The translations under genes were made by a program, and so were the position numbers. A stretch of 64,000 bases of DNA from Ailanthus altissimus (lineage: Eukaryota > Streptophyta > Magnoliopsida > Sapindales > Simaroubaceae), in the NCBI GenBank assembly GCA_946807835.1, contig OX327683.1:7941001-8005000 (forward strand). The letters are read 5' to 3'. This document shows, in pieces, positions 46,501 to 59,478 of this stretch (the stretch's first letter is position 1; each line of letters opens with the position of its first letter). Below the pieces are notes generated by a model. That model made no database searches. It was not told where the DNA came from and saw only the letters and a program-made list of their open reading frames with translations.

Positions 46501-47648
46501 ATCAACATACTGATCAAGAGTCCATTGTCACCTAAGACTCATCTTAACAAGCCACTTTTTTTTTTGTAATTCTTTTTGTTTTTATTAAAAGAGGAAATGT
46601 GGGAGTGTAATTTTATTAATGAAGGGGAGAGGACTTTAAGAATTGTAGGAAGTTCAAGTGGTCGGACATAAAAGGAACAACATGCAAGCGCAATAACATC
46701 TCGACGTTGCAGTGCTGTTTTGTTTTGTTTTTTTTTTTTTATAAGTAGCCTATGCTCCATATAAATGGACTGGTTCTCCAGTGTTACATATTTTATTTTC
46801 TTTGTTCTGCTTAAGAATCACAGTTCACAGATTGGCTGTTTCTATGTCCTCAATCACATGTGTGTGCAGGATGACTCAGAAACTGTTGCAATGATCAAAG
46901 AACTGCTGGAGACTCGTATTCGACCAGCTGTGCAAGATGATGGTGGGGACATCGAGTACAGGGGATTTGATCCGTAGGTTTTCCTTAAATGAAATCATTC
47001 ATTCACCATTTCAGTATTATCTTAATGTGTTTTGTCTCACCTCATTATGATTAGTACTTATTGAAACTTATGTATCTTATTTTCATAGAGAAACTGGAAT
47101 AGTCAAATTGAGAATGCAAGGAGCATGTAGCGGCTGCCCAAGCTCATCCGTCACTTTGAAATCTGGAATCGAAAATATGCTGATGCATTATGTTCCTGAG
47201 GTAACATAAAACCTTTAATTTGGTGTTTGGGTGCATTTATGATTTATCATTGGTCTTTGAATTTCCATGGTTGAGTTGGAAAAGTTCAAGCCTTGGCCTA
47301 TTAAGCTAGGCCATTGTCTCTTTCATACAAATGCTTTTCCATCCTGTGCCCCCAAATAAGAACTTTTATTTGATTATTGAACTCTTTTGAGTTTCAAAGT
47401 ATTCAATTGGTTATCAGGCCAGTCTGCCTTATCTCCATAGATAGCTTATATTTTTCCTTGGCAAACAATTTCTACAAACCAAGTTGTGGCCACAAGCTGG
47501 TCATTTGTGGGGTAAACTGCTAATAAAATTAAAATCTTTGCTTCTCACATTTCTTTTGGTGGATTTTACACACATGCAGGTGAAAGCTGTGGAGCAAGAA
47601 TTAGATGCTGATGACGAGGATGCAACATTAGCTGGCCAAATGGAGTAG
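43504..47648 (+). CDS. NFU: NFU4/NFU5-type mitochondrial iron-sulfur cluster carrier
   Basis: Late-acting Fe-S cluster transfer protein. Six exons: 43504-43720, 44396-44557, 45992-46167, 46870-46973, 47089-47200, 47580-47648, giving 279 residues, close to Arabidopsis NFU4/NFU5 (about 275-283). The N-terminus ([10 protein letters not shown], Arg/Ser-rich, ~70 residues) is a probable mitochondrial presequence. The Nfu N domain follows ([11 protein letters not shown], then [11 protein letters not shown] and [10 protein letters not shown]). The C-terminal NifU-like domain contains D-D-G-G-D-I and the cluster-binding C-S-G-C at 233-236 followed by P-S-S. Both catalytic cysteines are present. It ends in an acidic tail. 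Plant NFU4/5 act mainly in lipoylation by lipoyl synthase. Whether it is the NFU4 or NFU5 ortholog cannot be decided here. Confidence 0.94.
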
Positions 47649-48111
47649 TTTGACTTCATATTTACTTTTCCTAGCATGGGTTATCTATAATTGCCTGGAT
47701 GAAAAAGGGCTTCTGGTATGACTTCCTGTATAGGAGCTATAGGTTTGTGCACTAATTAATTTTCCTTATAAGTAATGTATTTTATCCTGCTCCGCTAAGC
47801 TAATTGCATTGAATCAAATGACATAGAGATTTAGTGGTAGTATAACCTGCAGGAAAGATGGATGGCTTATCTATATTCGCTTCTCTTTGTATGGCACAGA
47901 GGTTGTTTTATGCAATTTCTTCAGATGGTTGAGATGAATAAAGTTTTATTTGATGAATTGATAATCTGTTTGTTTTTTAATCTAAATTTTTTTTTATTGT
48001 GTAGATCTCCCCTTACTGATGAATTAGTTATAGTCATCAGTTGTTAGTCTCTTACGTTGTCAGAAGACACATTTTGGTTGTGACAACCTGAATTCTATCT
48101 TCGAATCAAGT
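47649..48111. other. 3' flank of NFU
   Basis: Likely 3' untranslated region. A canonical AATAAA lies at about 47937-47942, 290 bp after the stop codon. Confidence 0.45.
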
Positions 48112-48239
48112 AATTGATTGAACTCTTGATGGTTGTTTATGATGTTCATTTTTTTTTGTCTTGCATCCACTCTTCAATTGATTGAACTCTTGATGGTTGT
48201 TTATGATGTTCATTTTTTTTTGTCTTGCATCCACTCTTC
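48112..48239. repeat. Perfect 64-bp tandem duplication
   Basis: Units 48112-48175 and 48176-48239 appear identical base for base, including a run of nine or more T. Lack of divergence suggests a recent event, or an assembly or replication-slippage product. Confidence 0.85.
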
Positions 48240-48470
48240 TCTTAAGCGATAACTCCAAAGGGCAGGCCTAGGAATGAGCTCTATTGGGACAAACTGACTT
48301 GTGTATTTGGTCGGTGTGTGTTTTTTTGATTCAGCTTTATCAGTTTTATCTGGCTCTTGCTCCATGTGGAAATAAAATGAAGGTTTGGTTGGGAAACAGC
48401 CTTTGATTTGGTCCTTATGGTTTGGTTTCTTAGTGCAACGAGTTATTGTATGGTTTTGACTCGGAGACAC
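48210..48470 (-). CDS. Hypothetical small ORF
   Basis: An 86-codon minus-strand frame in gene-like composition. The second half is Lys/Thr-rich, then F-V-P-I-E-L-I-P-R-P-A-L-W-S-Y-R-L-R-E-E-W. Its 3' end runs into the perfect 64-bp duplication, which supplies the last codons and the stop. No family was recognised. The Pro- and Trp-containing tail looks protein-like, but it may be a chance frame or an exon relic. Confidence 0.25.
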   Translation of the reverse strand: MSPSQNHTITRCTKKPNHKDQIKGCFPTKPSFYFHMEQEPDKTDKAESKKHTPTKYTSQFVPIELIPRPALWSYRLREEWMQDKKK

Positions 48471-48479
48471 CTCAATATT

Positions 48480-50640
48480 ATGTTTGTTAATTGTGAGCTA
48501 TTAAAATGACTTTTTTTAAAAAAAAATATCATTAATATTAGTAATATTATATTGTAGGGCTTCTAATATAGAATTAAAAGATTATCGGGATGTTACATAG
48601 AGATTAGATATATTTATTTTAGTTTACTTAAACCTACTGCTCTTTCATGGAAAAAAACATACAATCTCCTAGCGGAGGGACTATTTTACCAATTCGGATA
48701 TCTGCCCTCGTTAAGGATTTGGATTACAAAATTACCCTCCTCAAAAAAGAAAAAATTAACCTCACACGAGATATAATTACCTCACAAAAAGGAGGATAGC
48801 TATTGACTTTATTCATTAATATTAGAATAGAATTTTGGACAGTGATGATATAGCATTTGTTTTGATGGGTTTATCAATTGCAACCAAAGGTTGATGCTGA
48901 CACGGTGAGAAGCAATTATATATTTGATTCAAGGGTTTTGTTTTCAGCCTATTTTGATGAACAATAAAGTAGCAAAAGTGAGCAAAGCTGAGCTTATAGT
49001 GATGGACCAATTGCCAGTATGTTGCAGCTTGCACCTTGCTTGGCATGCATGAATAGATCTTTAACTCCCGTCGTTCGAAAACCGAGTCCGTACGAGATTT
49101 GACTACCAAGTATAAATATGTGGGTGGTTTGGATAATTGGTAAATATTAGTCATCAAATGAATTGAGTACTATACATACAAACTACTTATGTAAATTGAT
49201 ACAAATGCAAATTGACATGGTAAGGTATAATTAGACAAGTGAAAAAAAAAATTAAGACAATAAAACAAAAATAAAAGATGTGATTATAATATTATTTCAT
49301 TTAATTTTATTATGTAACATGGGTTTGTATTAAGTGGGCAAATTTTTTTTTTGATCCCAAATCGAACTAAAATTGAACCCATCGATTTCATGTAAATGAA
49401 ATTGATTAGTTCAAGTATAAGAAATTAAATTGAATTGATTTAGTTTTTTTTGTTTTTTTTTAAATTATAAATTATTTTAAATGTATTTTTTTATTTGAAC
49501 CGTATCAAAATTGAGTTGAAATAAATAGATTAGTTCTAAACCAAAAAATAGATTGAAACAAATAAATAGAATTAATCAAAAATTAAATTCTAAACCGAAT
49601 CGATGCCCGCAGCTAATTTGCATGAATGAATGTGCATGTGCAACATATTTTTTTTTTGGACTGAATTATTAAAATTAAATTAAAATGTAGTGATTATGTA
49701 TGGCACTTGTTTTTTTTTTACTTTTGGGTACTTTATAAGCTAGCTTTTATCATTCAGTCCATCCATTCATCTTTTACTTATACAATCTTCTTCTTTAACC
49801 ACATTACTTTGCGTAAAGGCATGAAACTCAAGAAAAGTCACCAAATAATCAATAAACAAATGTTTTTTTTCTTCATAGTTTTGATTTTACCAACTTAACC
49901 ATATACTTTTGTGTAGGTAAATGATCTTCTTCCTCCCACATATGAGAGAAATAGGTGATCAGAAATTTCAAAAGCCCACTTGTTACATCTACTTTATTGT
50001 CATTGGATTAACTTTAAAGTGAGAACCTCTTCCCTTTTTTAGGGTGTGTGGTGTGGTGTGGCGTGGCCATCAATCGCTTTCCTTTACCAAACTTTTGTGG
50101 CGAGGCAGCAACTGTCTTTCTCCGGCAAAGTGGAAACAACGTATTGATATGTTACTATTATTATCATTATCATTATCCTTTTGATAAATGGCTTCCATTA
50201 ATTGTTTTAAAATCTTTCTACTGGATAAATAAACCATCACATCGTACTTGGAATCATCGATGTTTACAAAAGCATACGATGCCTCGTCATCTTAGTACTG
50301 AATTGACTCTTTCAGTTCTCATGTTGTGTAATATGCAATTATAAATTTTTGTCATTTTTATATAAGTCAATCTCTACTGTCTACGTTAGAGATCTTTTGA
50401 CTTTGTATTTTAATTTCTGATTTAGTACAAGAGTTAAAGATCTTCTATTTTAATTTCGATATGGGTTTCATCAAATTTGTGGTTTGCTCTTAATAGATTT
50501 GATGAATCCCTACCCATGATTTGAGTGCTCCATTCTCATACCGTAAAAGACCCGCAAAAAGCTTGCAGTAATAGAGCAGAATGGTAATGGCGTCGTGCAG
50601 AAAGTAGAAATTCTACGTGGAATTACAATTTTCTGGTGGG
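48480..50640. other. AT-rich intergenic region
   Basis: Contains Thr/Asn-type AT repeats. At 49340-49615 there is a block of repeated AAATTGA/AACCGAA words, of the kind found in many dispersed plant repeats ('...CCGAATCGATGCCC...'). No gene recognised. Confidence 0.45.
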
Positions 50641-50823
50641 CCGTTTAATGGACCAGCTCGGCTGAGTCATCTCACACACAGGAAGGGCAGGCAGCGCAAG
50701 CACTTTTGAAGGAAGCACAACTGCACAAGCAACAGACTCCTAAACACACGTCCAACGGATGCTGACACGCGCACTCGTGCCCCCATGCACGAAGCACCAC
50801 AAGAACTCCCGCTTTTTCTCACC

Positions 50824-50830
50824 ATATATA
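50824..50830 (+). promoter_or_regulatory. Candidate TATA box of the MFS gene
   Basis: TATATAC within CACCATATATACATAC lies about 190 bp upstream of the MFS start codon, with a plausible 5' leader of ~160 bp. Confidence 0.45.
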
Positions 50831-51018
50831 CATACAAAACATTCACCAACCAGTCAATGAGATAACAACGTCTTAGTTTGTTCTGTTGCTTCTCTTTCTC
50901 TTTCGTCTTGATAAGTAAGATTGTTTTTGTTTTTCGTTTATGATAAAAAAGACAAGGTGGTGACTGGTGAGTTGGTGAGATAGCTAGAACTTCGAAGCAG
51001 TCACAAACAACAACTTTA

Positions 51019-54000
51019 ATGGCGTGGAAAAGTGCTTGTGCTTGTGGGTTTTGGGAGCTGAGGCCGCTGCTGCATTTGCTGCTGCCGCTTTGTGTACACT
51101 GGATCGCAGAGGAGATGACGGTTTCGATTCTTGTTGATGTTGTCACTGAGGCTTTGTGTCCTGGCCACTCTACTTGTCCCCAGGCTATTTACATCAGTGG
51201 TCTTCAACAAACTGTAAGAATTTTTCTTATTTATATTATGTCTTTTTTAATTTTATATCTCTGTTTCTAGATTTTTTTTTTCTCTTTTTTGTTTGGTTGG
51301 TGAGAAAATAGAGGGAATGCAAATGGAAATTATTGTGCAGTGGAATTGTTGAATTTTACATTGAGATTTGAGATGTATTGCTATCTGGATTTATGTGAAA
51401 ACAGAAAGATGAAATTTCTTATTTGCACTTCGTTTCAGTGGGATGGGGCTTGAGGGTTTGTTTTTCCTCTTTTACTTCCATGGGTTTTCTTGGTAACCAA
51501 ACAAAGTGTTAAAGAAGGAAAAGCAAAACCCTTTACCTAGCTAAAGTTGATGTAACATTTGTTTTTTTGGATGGAGATAGTATAATTCTTTTTGGGGCAA
51601 CATGGGAAGGTTTGAAATTTTATCATTCTAATTTCTTCTAAGGAAATAAAATTTAATATTCATAACCTTCTTCTGTCTGCTAACCAGTGGCTGCATTAAA
51701 ATGTTGCATTTTTTTTATTGTGTAGTTGATTTGGAGAGGGATTTAATTTTCAATATCTATGCTCAATCAGTGGATCAACTTCTTATCTTACTTTCAAAAG
51801 TTAAATGGTGACAATTGACTTAGAACCAACATAGAGCATTAAGTTTTCTTTAAAAAATAAAAAACATAGAGTGTCAAGTTGATGAAAGGACCCATTAACT
51901 TAAATTATTGACGTTCAAGTTTCTTTTGGCAGCTAATGCTGATTCCAAACTTTCTCTATGTGCCTAAAAGTTAAAAAAAATATTGATTCCAAACTTCCAG
52001 TCGCAGTCGCTGCACTCTCCTTGTTTTGGATTTTATGTAGAAAATAAAGATTTTTGGGACCAACAAGAACCACAGAAGATATGTGATAAGAATTTGGTTT
52101 GGGAATTTATTCTCTAGGTTCTTTTACTGGTGAAATTTCCCAACCTCCAACAGATGTGTGAAAAAAATTGTAAGCAGATGATTGAGCTATCCTGTTCATG
52201 TCATTCCACAGTGCATAGAGAAATGAACTTGTATGTTGTTCTGGATGTTCACTGGAGCTGTAATTCCTCAAATTTGTGCCCAGAAAAGAAGAAGGGTAAT
52301 ATATTGCAATTGGTATTGAAGTGGGGCTATCTAGTTTGATAGTATAATTAGTGTTTTGCATACTGTAGTATTGAGAAGCACTTTAGATGAGTAGACAATA
52401 GCTCCTTGAAAGTGAAGCATAAGATTTCATTAATATATGGGTCCCATAGATGCCAAATTTGTGGTGTGCAAAATTTTTTAGTGTAACTTGTTTTTTCAGT
52501 TGCTAGAACTTCAGCTCTTCTTTTTGGTGTTTTTCACTAAAGAATACAACTCATGATTATGACTTTGATCTTACGATTAATAGGCCACTTAAAGTTATAA
52601 ATCGTGGGGCAGGAAACTATTGGAGCATGAATGTGGGAAAGATATTTTATTAAGGGAATATGGAAAAGATGATAAAGAGGGTCTTGGTCCGTAATTCCCT
52701 TTCTTTCATTATTTGTTCACATGCTAATTCCATGACCATCGTCAGCTTTCCCTTATAGTTGATTGATAAATGCAAGTTGGATCAGTATCATAACACTGAT
52801 GGTCGCTTGGACTTTTGAATTTGAATTTTCTTTCGCATTTAAGAATTAGGCTCATTGCTGATTCTATTTAGCTTTGTGGTTTTTGTTTAATTAGTTTATA
52901 CATTTGGAGTGCCTACAAATCACTGGTGTTCCATTAACGTTGAGATGATCATGGATAATCATGATGACTCTAAAAAGATAAACAAATATGAGCTATGCTG
53001 TGGGAATTTGAGAATTACCCCAAATCCATTGGGTGATAGTGAGAGTTGATTCGGTTGAATGAGGTAGTTTATGTAACAGATTGACAAAAACTAGTACTAG
53101 GAGAAGTTGATTCAATTGAATGAGGTAGTTTATGTAACAGATTGACAAAACCTAGTACCCTTACAAACCTTTTGGTGCTTGTTTTGGGCTCCAACAGAAT
53201 AAAACAATGCATAGGAGATGGCATATGAATTGAGAAAGGAAAAAGAAAAAAAAAGAAAGAAAGAATGCTGACATCTAGGATACTTTCGGCATCTGTTCAT
53301 GTTCATAATTTTTAATAACTAATATGTATGGAACTAGTGAGATCATTAACTGATATTATGTATTTGATCTTTATTTTACTTGGAGAAACAATGCTTAGAC
53401 ATTCTTCTGTTTGTAGGTTGTTGGAGTTTTCAAGATGGTGGTACTTCCACTTCTAGGCCAACTTGCTGATGAGTGTGGGCGTAAACCGCTTCTCATTCTC
53501 ACTGTCTCCACCACTATAGTTCCTTTTTGTAAGTATTAGGACATTTTTCAAGAGTCACTAGACTTGTATGCATAGTGCTATGAGAATTTTCCCTACAAAA
53601 TGATATTATGAAAATAAAAGTCAAAAGCATGTCACCAGCTTCTGTATGAAATTTTTGTTTCGTTTTCTTCCTTTCATGGGGGAAGGGTGTGAAATAGGGG
53701 GCGGGGTATAAATGCAAGGTTAGTAACCAGCTAATGCCAATGTTTTGGTTATGTAAACCAAAATTGCTTTTTCCAGAAACTATAAATCAAGTTTCCCATA
53801 TTTGGATCAACGAATTTGCCAGTTGTTTCTTTTCACAAAATTTCATCTCTAGTTACTCAGTTGCTGAGATGGAGTCTTTGATGCAATAACTACTGCTCCA
53901 GAAATTTGCAGTGCTAGTGGATGAATGATAAGAGTCCAGATTGTGCTCTATATTTACAATTTTCTCTTTGTTTGACTCTATTTATTTATCTTTTCAGCTT

Positions 54001-57000
54001 TACTTGCTTTTAACCAGTCCAAAGAATTTGTCTATATCTACTATGTGCTTCGAACAATATCGTATATAATAAGCCAAGGGAGTATTTTCTGCATTGCTGT
54101 TGCTTATGCGGTAAGAGTTATTCCTTGTTAATAGTATTTATGGACATGGAATATCATGTATCACATTTCCCTTGCTCTGTCAGGCAGATGTTGTCAACGA
54201 AAGCAAGAGGGCTGCTGCATTTAGTTGGATTACAGGTCTCTTTTCTGCTTCACATGTATTAGGAAATATATTGGCACGATTTCTTCCCGAGAAGTGCATT
54301 TTCCTGGTATGTTGGTGCTATACATTTGGCATTAGTGCCAAACATTCATGTTCTATCAACTTTCATATTATTTTCTTTAATCACTTTGTTGTTTTTTTAT
54401 AATTTTTAATCTATTTCAATAATGATTCTGTTTCAGGTTTCAATTGTTCTCTTGATCTTTGTTCCGGTTTATATTCAATTCTTTCTGGTTGAGACAGTTG
54501 AACGGGTTCCAAGCAAAGACCAAGAATCATCTTGCTTCACCAAGGTAGTTAAGGTTCTCAATAGACGCTACAAATCAATGCGAGATGCTGCTTTGGTAGT
54601 TACTAGCAGGTATTCGTACTTTTGTATTTTAACTCTCTTGTAGAGATATCAATCTAGAGGTTCTTGAATACTATGACTTTTTCACTTCGGTCAATTAAGA
54701 TATTTTTCTTTTTACAAATTCCTAAGATGCTTAAAGTTCTCTTTAAAGATTGTAGCTAATGAGCTTCCACTCTTATTTTCTTTTTCAGCCCAACCCTTAG
54801 GGGCATTTCTTTTGTTTCCTTCTTCTACGAGTTGGGAATGTCCGGCATCAGCACTGTTTTATTTGTGAGTTTTCCTATCAATAGTACAAACACTAATATG
54901 ATCATACTTTTTTGATCAAGGTGTAACCAAAATCAACTTTTCTGGTTTTGAATCTCATGTGTTTCCTTCACAGTAAAAGTATTGAGCCATTTAGCTAGAA
55001 GAGGCTTAACTTCCACCTTTTGGAGAAATAATTATTGCCTGAACCATGAGGTATTTTTCATAGACAAAACCTATTGGTCTGTGAAAACAGGAAGAACTGA
55101 CCTATAAAACATTTTTCTTTTTGTTTCTTCTTCCATAGTTGCTCATTCGGAAATTGTTGACAAAGCAATTGTAACAAAACAATTCCAGGATAGAGCAGAT
55201 GGTCCAACTACATAACTTTTTCTTTTTTATTACTTTTATGGTCGTGCTTCATATTTATAGTAGTTCTTCTGTGATTGGAAAAGATCCAGTTAATAAACAA
55301 TCATAGAAAGTATCTTCTTTTCATAAGAGCTGAAATCTTAGTTAAAAGAGAGAAATTTAATGAGTCAAAAAGTGACAGGTTCAACCTGTGAGGAAATCTG
55401 AAACTAAATGCCCTTGATGTAATAGTTTTGGATTCCTTCGCTTCTGCTAGTGTTAGTTCTATCAGATTAGTCCAAATATGACATAGCACTATAATTAAAT
55501 AATAACAATTTGTGAAACTAGTTAAATATCTTTTCTATTGAACTCAAATGCTTTGACTCAACTGTTATAAACTACTTCTACAGTTTTATTTGAAGGCAGC
55601 TTTTGGTTTCAGCAAGAATCAATTTTCAGAAATCCTAATGATGGTGGGAGTCGGTTCAATTGTATCGCAGGTATGAATTTTCAGGAAATTTATCTCTTAA
55701 AAGGAATGAAAAAGATGGCTAATTTGTCTGCCTAAGATATGTTTTATAATGTGCCTTGTACTAGATTTTGGTGCTTCCTCTACTCAATCCCTTGGTTGGA
55801 GAAAAAGTGATACTGTGCATAGCATTGCTTGCATCAATAGCCTATGTAAGTTTGCCTTATACTACTGTTCACAAGAGGGACAAATAAAGAAACAAAGAAA
55901 AGTATAACAATTTCAATTTTCCTGTGCAGGCATTGTTCTATGGCTTGGCATGGGCATCGTGGGTATGTAGAGTCATGTATACATATAATACCGCATTGTT
56001 GTTTAATTGTTGGCTCTTCATACTACTTAGAATAACAAACTAATTAAAGATGCCCAAATTCTCCTTGTTAATATTTTTTTTAATCTCTTTTTCAATTCAG
56101 AATCTCCTGTTCCTTGTAGTAGAAGAATCATTCAAATCCACTATAGTTTGGCAAAAGATGGAAATAGGATTCCTAGTTTTCTAACAATCCCATTTCCAGC
56201 TAAAACCAGTTGTGAAGATTTATATAAATTTCTCTATCATTGTTAACAGGAAGTCATTCCATATTGCAGGTGCCATACCTTAGTGCCTCATTCGGTGTCA
56301 TTTATGTGCTTGTAAAACCTTCTGTAAGTCATATTACCCTTAAATCTTTTTGTTTCCATTTCTCTAATTGTGGAAAACAGTATTGAGTGTAATTTAAGCA
56401 GTTCACTGAATTCGGTTTTAATAGTCATCTTTTTCTCTGCCATCCATTTCTGAATATGCAGACTTATGCCATCATTTCAAAAGCATCAGGCTTGAACAAT
56501 CAGGTTAGCAGAACTATCTGCTTTTCTAGTCTCACATTACAAAATAGGCTGCTTGCCTTGGTTTTATTACTTGGCACTGAGCTGAAAGTTTTCAATGCTC
56601 AAGCTGAGACCTAAGTGGAACTAATGTATAGTCATCCAAAAATTTTCAAATGCTTCGAGTTCTTGTTCATATATTCTTTCCACTTCCTTAATATGTTAAT
56701 AAGCAGGGAAAGGCCCAAGGATTTATCGCTGGTGTGCAATCAATATCAAGTTTGTTATCACCGCTTGCAATGAGTCCATTGACTTGTAAGTTTCTGTTTT
56801 CTCTTTGTTTGAGCATTAGTTACACTTCAATTCATATCGCTTATTTCTGAATTTGTATATCATCAGCATGGTTCCTCTCGGCTGATGCCCCCTTCAACTG
56901 CAAAGGCTTCAGTATTGTTGTTGCCTCTATTTGCATGGTAATCCATGACTCTTTTCTCTCTCTCTCTCTCTTGCTTGCTGGCTCACTCGCTCATTCTCTT

Positions 57001-57129
57001 CATTGACCATGACCATTTTGTTTTTCTCAGATGATCTCTTTGTGCTATGCTTGCTTGCTCAAAACAGAAGAAAATTCAAGCAATGACGAAGAGGAAGATA
57101 TTGAAGCACCACTTTTAAATAACAGTTAA
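51019..57129 (+). CDS. Major-facilitator transporter (hippocampus abundant transcript 1-like family)
   Basis: Fourteen exons: 51019-51213, 53417-53528, 53998-54110, 54184-54306, 54437-54609, 54789-54864, 55584-55670, 55765-55845, 55930-55962, 56270-56323, 56462-56503, 56707-56785, 56867-56937 and 57031-57129, giving 445 residues with all phases compatible. About 12 hydrophobic segments are expected; the first covers roughly residues 16-38. The loop after segment 2 carries motif A, [10 protein letters not shown] at 79-88. The C-terminal ~25 residues are an acidic tail ([12 protein letters not shown]), with a di-leucine after an acidic cluster. The closest match from memory is the Arabidopsis At2g16970/At2g16980/At2g16990 group, often named tetracycline-transporter-like. 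Substrate unknown. The short exon structure is characteristic of this group. Promoter TATA at 50824. Confidence 0.9.
53043..53157. repeat. 61-bp tandem duplication in MFS intron 1
   Basis: AGTTGATTCGGTTGAATGAG at 53043 recurs with two changes at 53104, and the two ~54-bp cores both end in CTAGTAC. The 61-bp spacing is a tandem duplication within the 2.2-kb first intron. Confidence 0.8.
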
Positions 57130-57699
57130 TTGTATCAGTATAACCTTTGTAATTTGTAAAACAAAAGTCTTGTGAGGCTGAAGTTGTAAATGTATATTCA
57201 GGGTTTTCATCAGTCTTAAGTTTGTAATACATAGTGCAAAATTTCAAACTCTTTGTTCTTTAGGCTGTACAGTTATAACCAAAAAGTTGTTAATATCTAC
57301 TACCATTAGTACTACCCAACAGGGGATTAATAGAGATCCTTTTTCTAATTTAAGCTTTAATCAAACAAATTTCAAGTTTATATTTGAAGAGCTTTGATTA
57401 TCGAAGGATTAAATATTCTTGATTAAATCAAAATCATGAGATTTTCAAGGCTCTCATCACAATATAACATCATTATCATTACCAAAGCATAATTTGCCAC
57501 TATTACAATTCCTATGTAATACCAAGAAAGTTTACATTATATGTTATAACTCAAATTCATTTGGAGTTCAAACACTCAATATTACAATTGTGACATTTCA
57601 CTTTGCAAATAGAGTACTCTTTTGCAGAAAACTTGTGCTCACATGTTAACAATTTCGAATTTAAAGATAAATAATGCTCTATAGCTCGTCGAGTAATAT
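57130..57699. other. 3' flank of the MFS gene
   Basis: Probable 3' untranslated region and downstream AT-rich DNA. No features recognised. Confidence 0.4.
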
Positions 57700-58040
57700 T
57701 AGGCTTTTTAAATTAATATCTTAAAATTAAAATTTTAAATAATGTATTACGTAATAATTAAATAATAAAATTATATAATTTTTAAAACCACCCATTATAT
57801 TATTTTACGATATAATGTAATAAAATAATATTATACTTTTTAAATTAATATCTCAAATTTGAAATTCAAATGATGTAGCAACTAATCATTAGATAGATAA
57901 ATAATATAATGAGTGATTTTAAAAATTATATTATTTCACCGTTCAATCATTACTTAACACATTATTTAAGATTCTAATTTTGAAATATTAATCTTCAAAA
58001 TTATCAATATCACTTTAAAAGTTATATAATACAATATAAA
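57700..58040. mobile_element. MITE-like foldback element
   Basis: The left block (about 57712-57818) with AATTAATATCTTAAAATTA, AAATAATGTATTACGTAAT and CACCCATTATATTATTTT is inverted at about 57908-58005 (AAATAATATAATGAGTGATT, ACACATTATTTAAGATTCT, TTTGAAATATTAATC). A partial direct copy of the left block occurs at 57836-57890. No coding capacity. Confidence 0.65.
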
Positions 58041-59478
58041 TTTAAATTCGAATTTTCTTTTTAATTTTTTTTTTGGTTTAAGGTACATAATTGAGAATTT
58101 CTCAAATTTCTGGTCAAAAGATTGCCCCGGGCGATTTGATCAGACAAGATAGCCCAAATAGTTGGGCTGGTCAAAGTCAAGCCCAATGCGTTTTGGTCTA
58201 GGAAGATAGACCAGCAAGAACCTCAAATTGATGGGAATTCATCTGTCATCGGAGGCCCATATTTTCTGCATCTGGACCCGTATACATGCAGGTATTGTCC
58301 AGGGCGTTGTAAGGAACCATGTGGGTGAGGATTTGCTAGTTGGGGCGAATTTCTGCAAGGCCTCCGATGTCTTCTCATAAGGTACTATATGTGCTAGAAA
58401 TACTAACAAAGTAGTTGATGGTATTTCAAAACTTGTATTGTAATTAGATATCGATATTTCTTAGAGCTCAGTGTTAGACCATGTCTTAATTATTATTAGA
58501 TAAATAAAAAATACTAAAATTTAATAGTGAAAATAAATTTTATATGTTCATTGGGTTACTTGATAAACGTACTAAAATAATGTTTATTTGATAAATTAGT
58601 CATCTTTCTATTTATAAAAGTAATTAAGAAGTTGTAAAATTATATTATTTTATATTGAATGAAATATAATGAGACAATAAATATGAATATTAAGGGGTAT
58701 AGGAAGCATAATAGATATTGCCTTTAATACTTTTAGAAAATTTAAGAAGTATTTTCATTAATATTTTTAGAAATCTCAAAAAGTACTTTCATTAATACTT
58801 TTGAAAAGTTAAAGAGGTATTTTTATTAAAGAATACTCATTTCCTTTTGTAATTTATATAAGGATGACTCTTACAAAGAATTGATAACTGAATCTATTAT
58901 TAAAATTTTTTCTCAAATTATAGATAATTTTATATAAAATAATTCACATTAAGGGTATTGTGGATTGATAAAGGGTGAAGAAAGAGAAATTAATTTATAA
59001 AGATAGCTAATTCTTTTACATTAAATATCACTCTAAAATAATTTTTACAAGAATTATATTATTCTAAAATCTTGATTTATGATTTATATGTATCCATGTA
59101 TATACTTAAATTTAGAGTATAACACTCAGTTGCATCAAAGGACTTCAAACACTTTGTAATGGAGGATCTTCCTTCAACTTGTTGAGTTTTAACTATTTTT
59201 TTTAAAAGAATCATGAGCAAAGATTTTTTTTTTTAAAAAAAAGATCATAAACAACCATCTATTACTTGCTCCGTATCATTTGCTTATAATAAATAAAAAT
59301 GACAAAAGCAAAAACAAATTAAGAGAAAAAGTTCTTATGCTTGTTTCTATGCGTAAAATAACATATTGAAATATAGTTTATATAGGCTTAAGAGAACCAA
59401 TTTTTGATATCCTGTTTACTATATCAAAGAATTTTTTCGAGCTAACGAAATTAAGATTTGAAGATTTTCATAATTATG
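58041..59478. other. Intergenic DNA with a GC-richer block and a short tandem repeat
   Basis: 58085-58395 is a ~310-bp block of balanced composition (for instance GTCAAAGTCAAGCCCAATG) standing out from the AT-rich surroundings; no protein or RNA was recognised in either strand. At about 58728-58845 three ~36-bp units repeat a pattern like TTAATACTTTTAGAAA-TT-AAGAAGTATTTTCA. The rest is AT-rich. Confidence 0.45.

Noticed and set aside
48822..49157. 111-codon minus-strand ORF
   Set aside because: No recognisable similarity or splice structure, AT-rich intergenic composition, and low-complexity start; not enough to call a gene.
50667..51146. 159-codon minus-strand ORF, Cys/Leu-rich
   Set aside because: It is antisense to exon 1 of the MFS gene and its promoter; the sense frame fits the conserved family.
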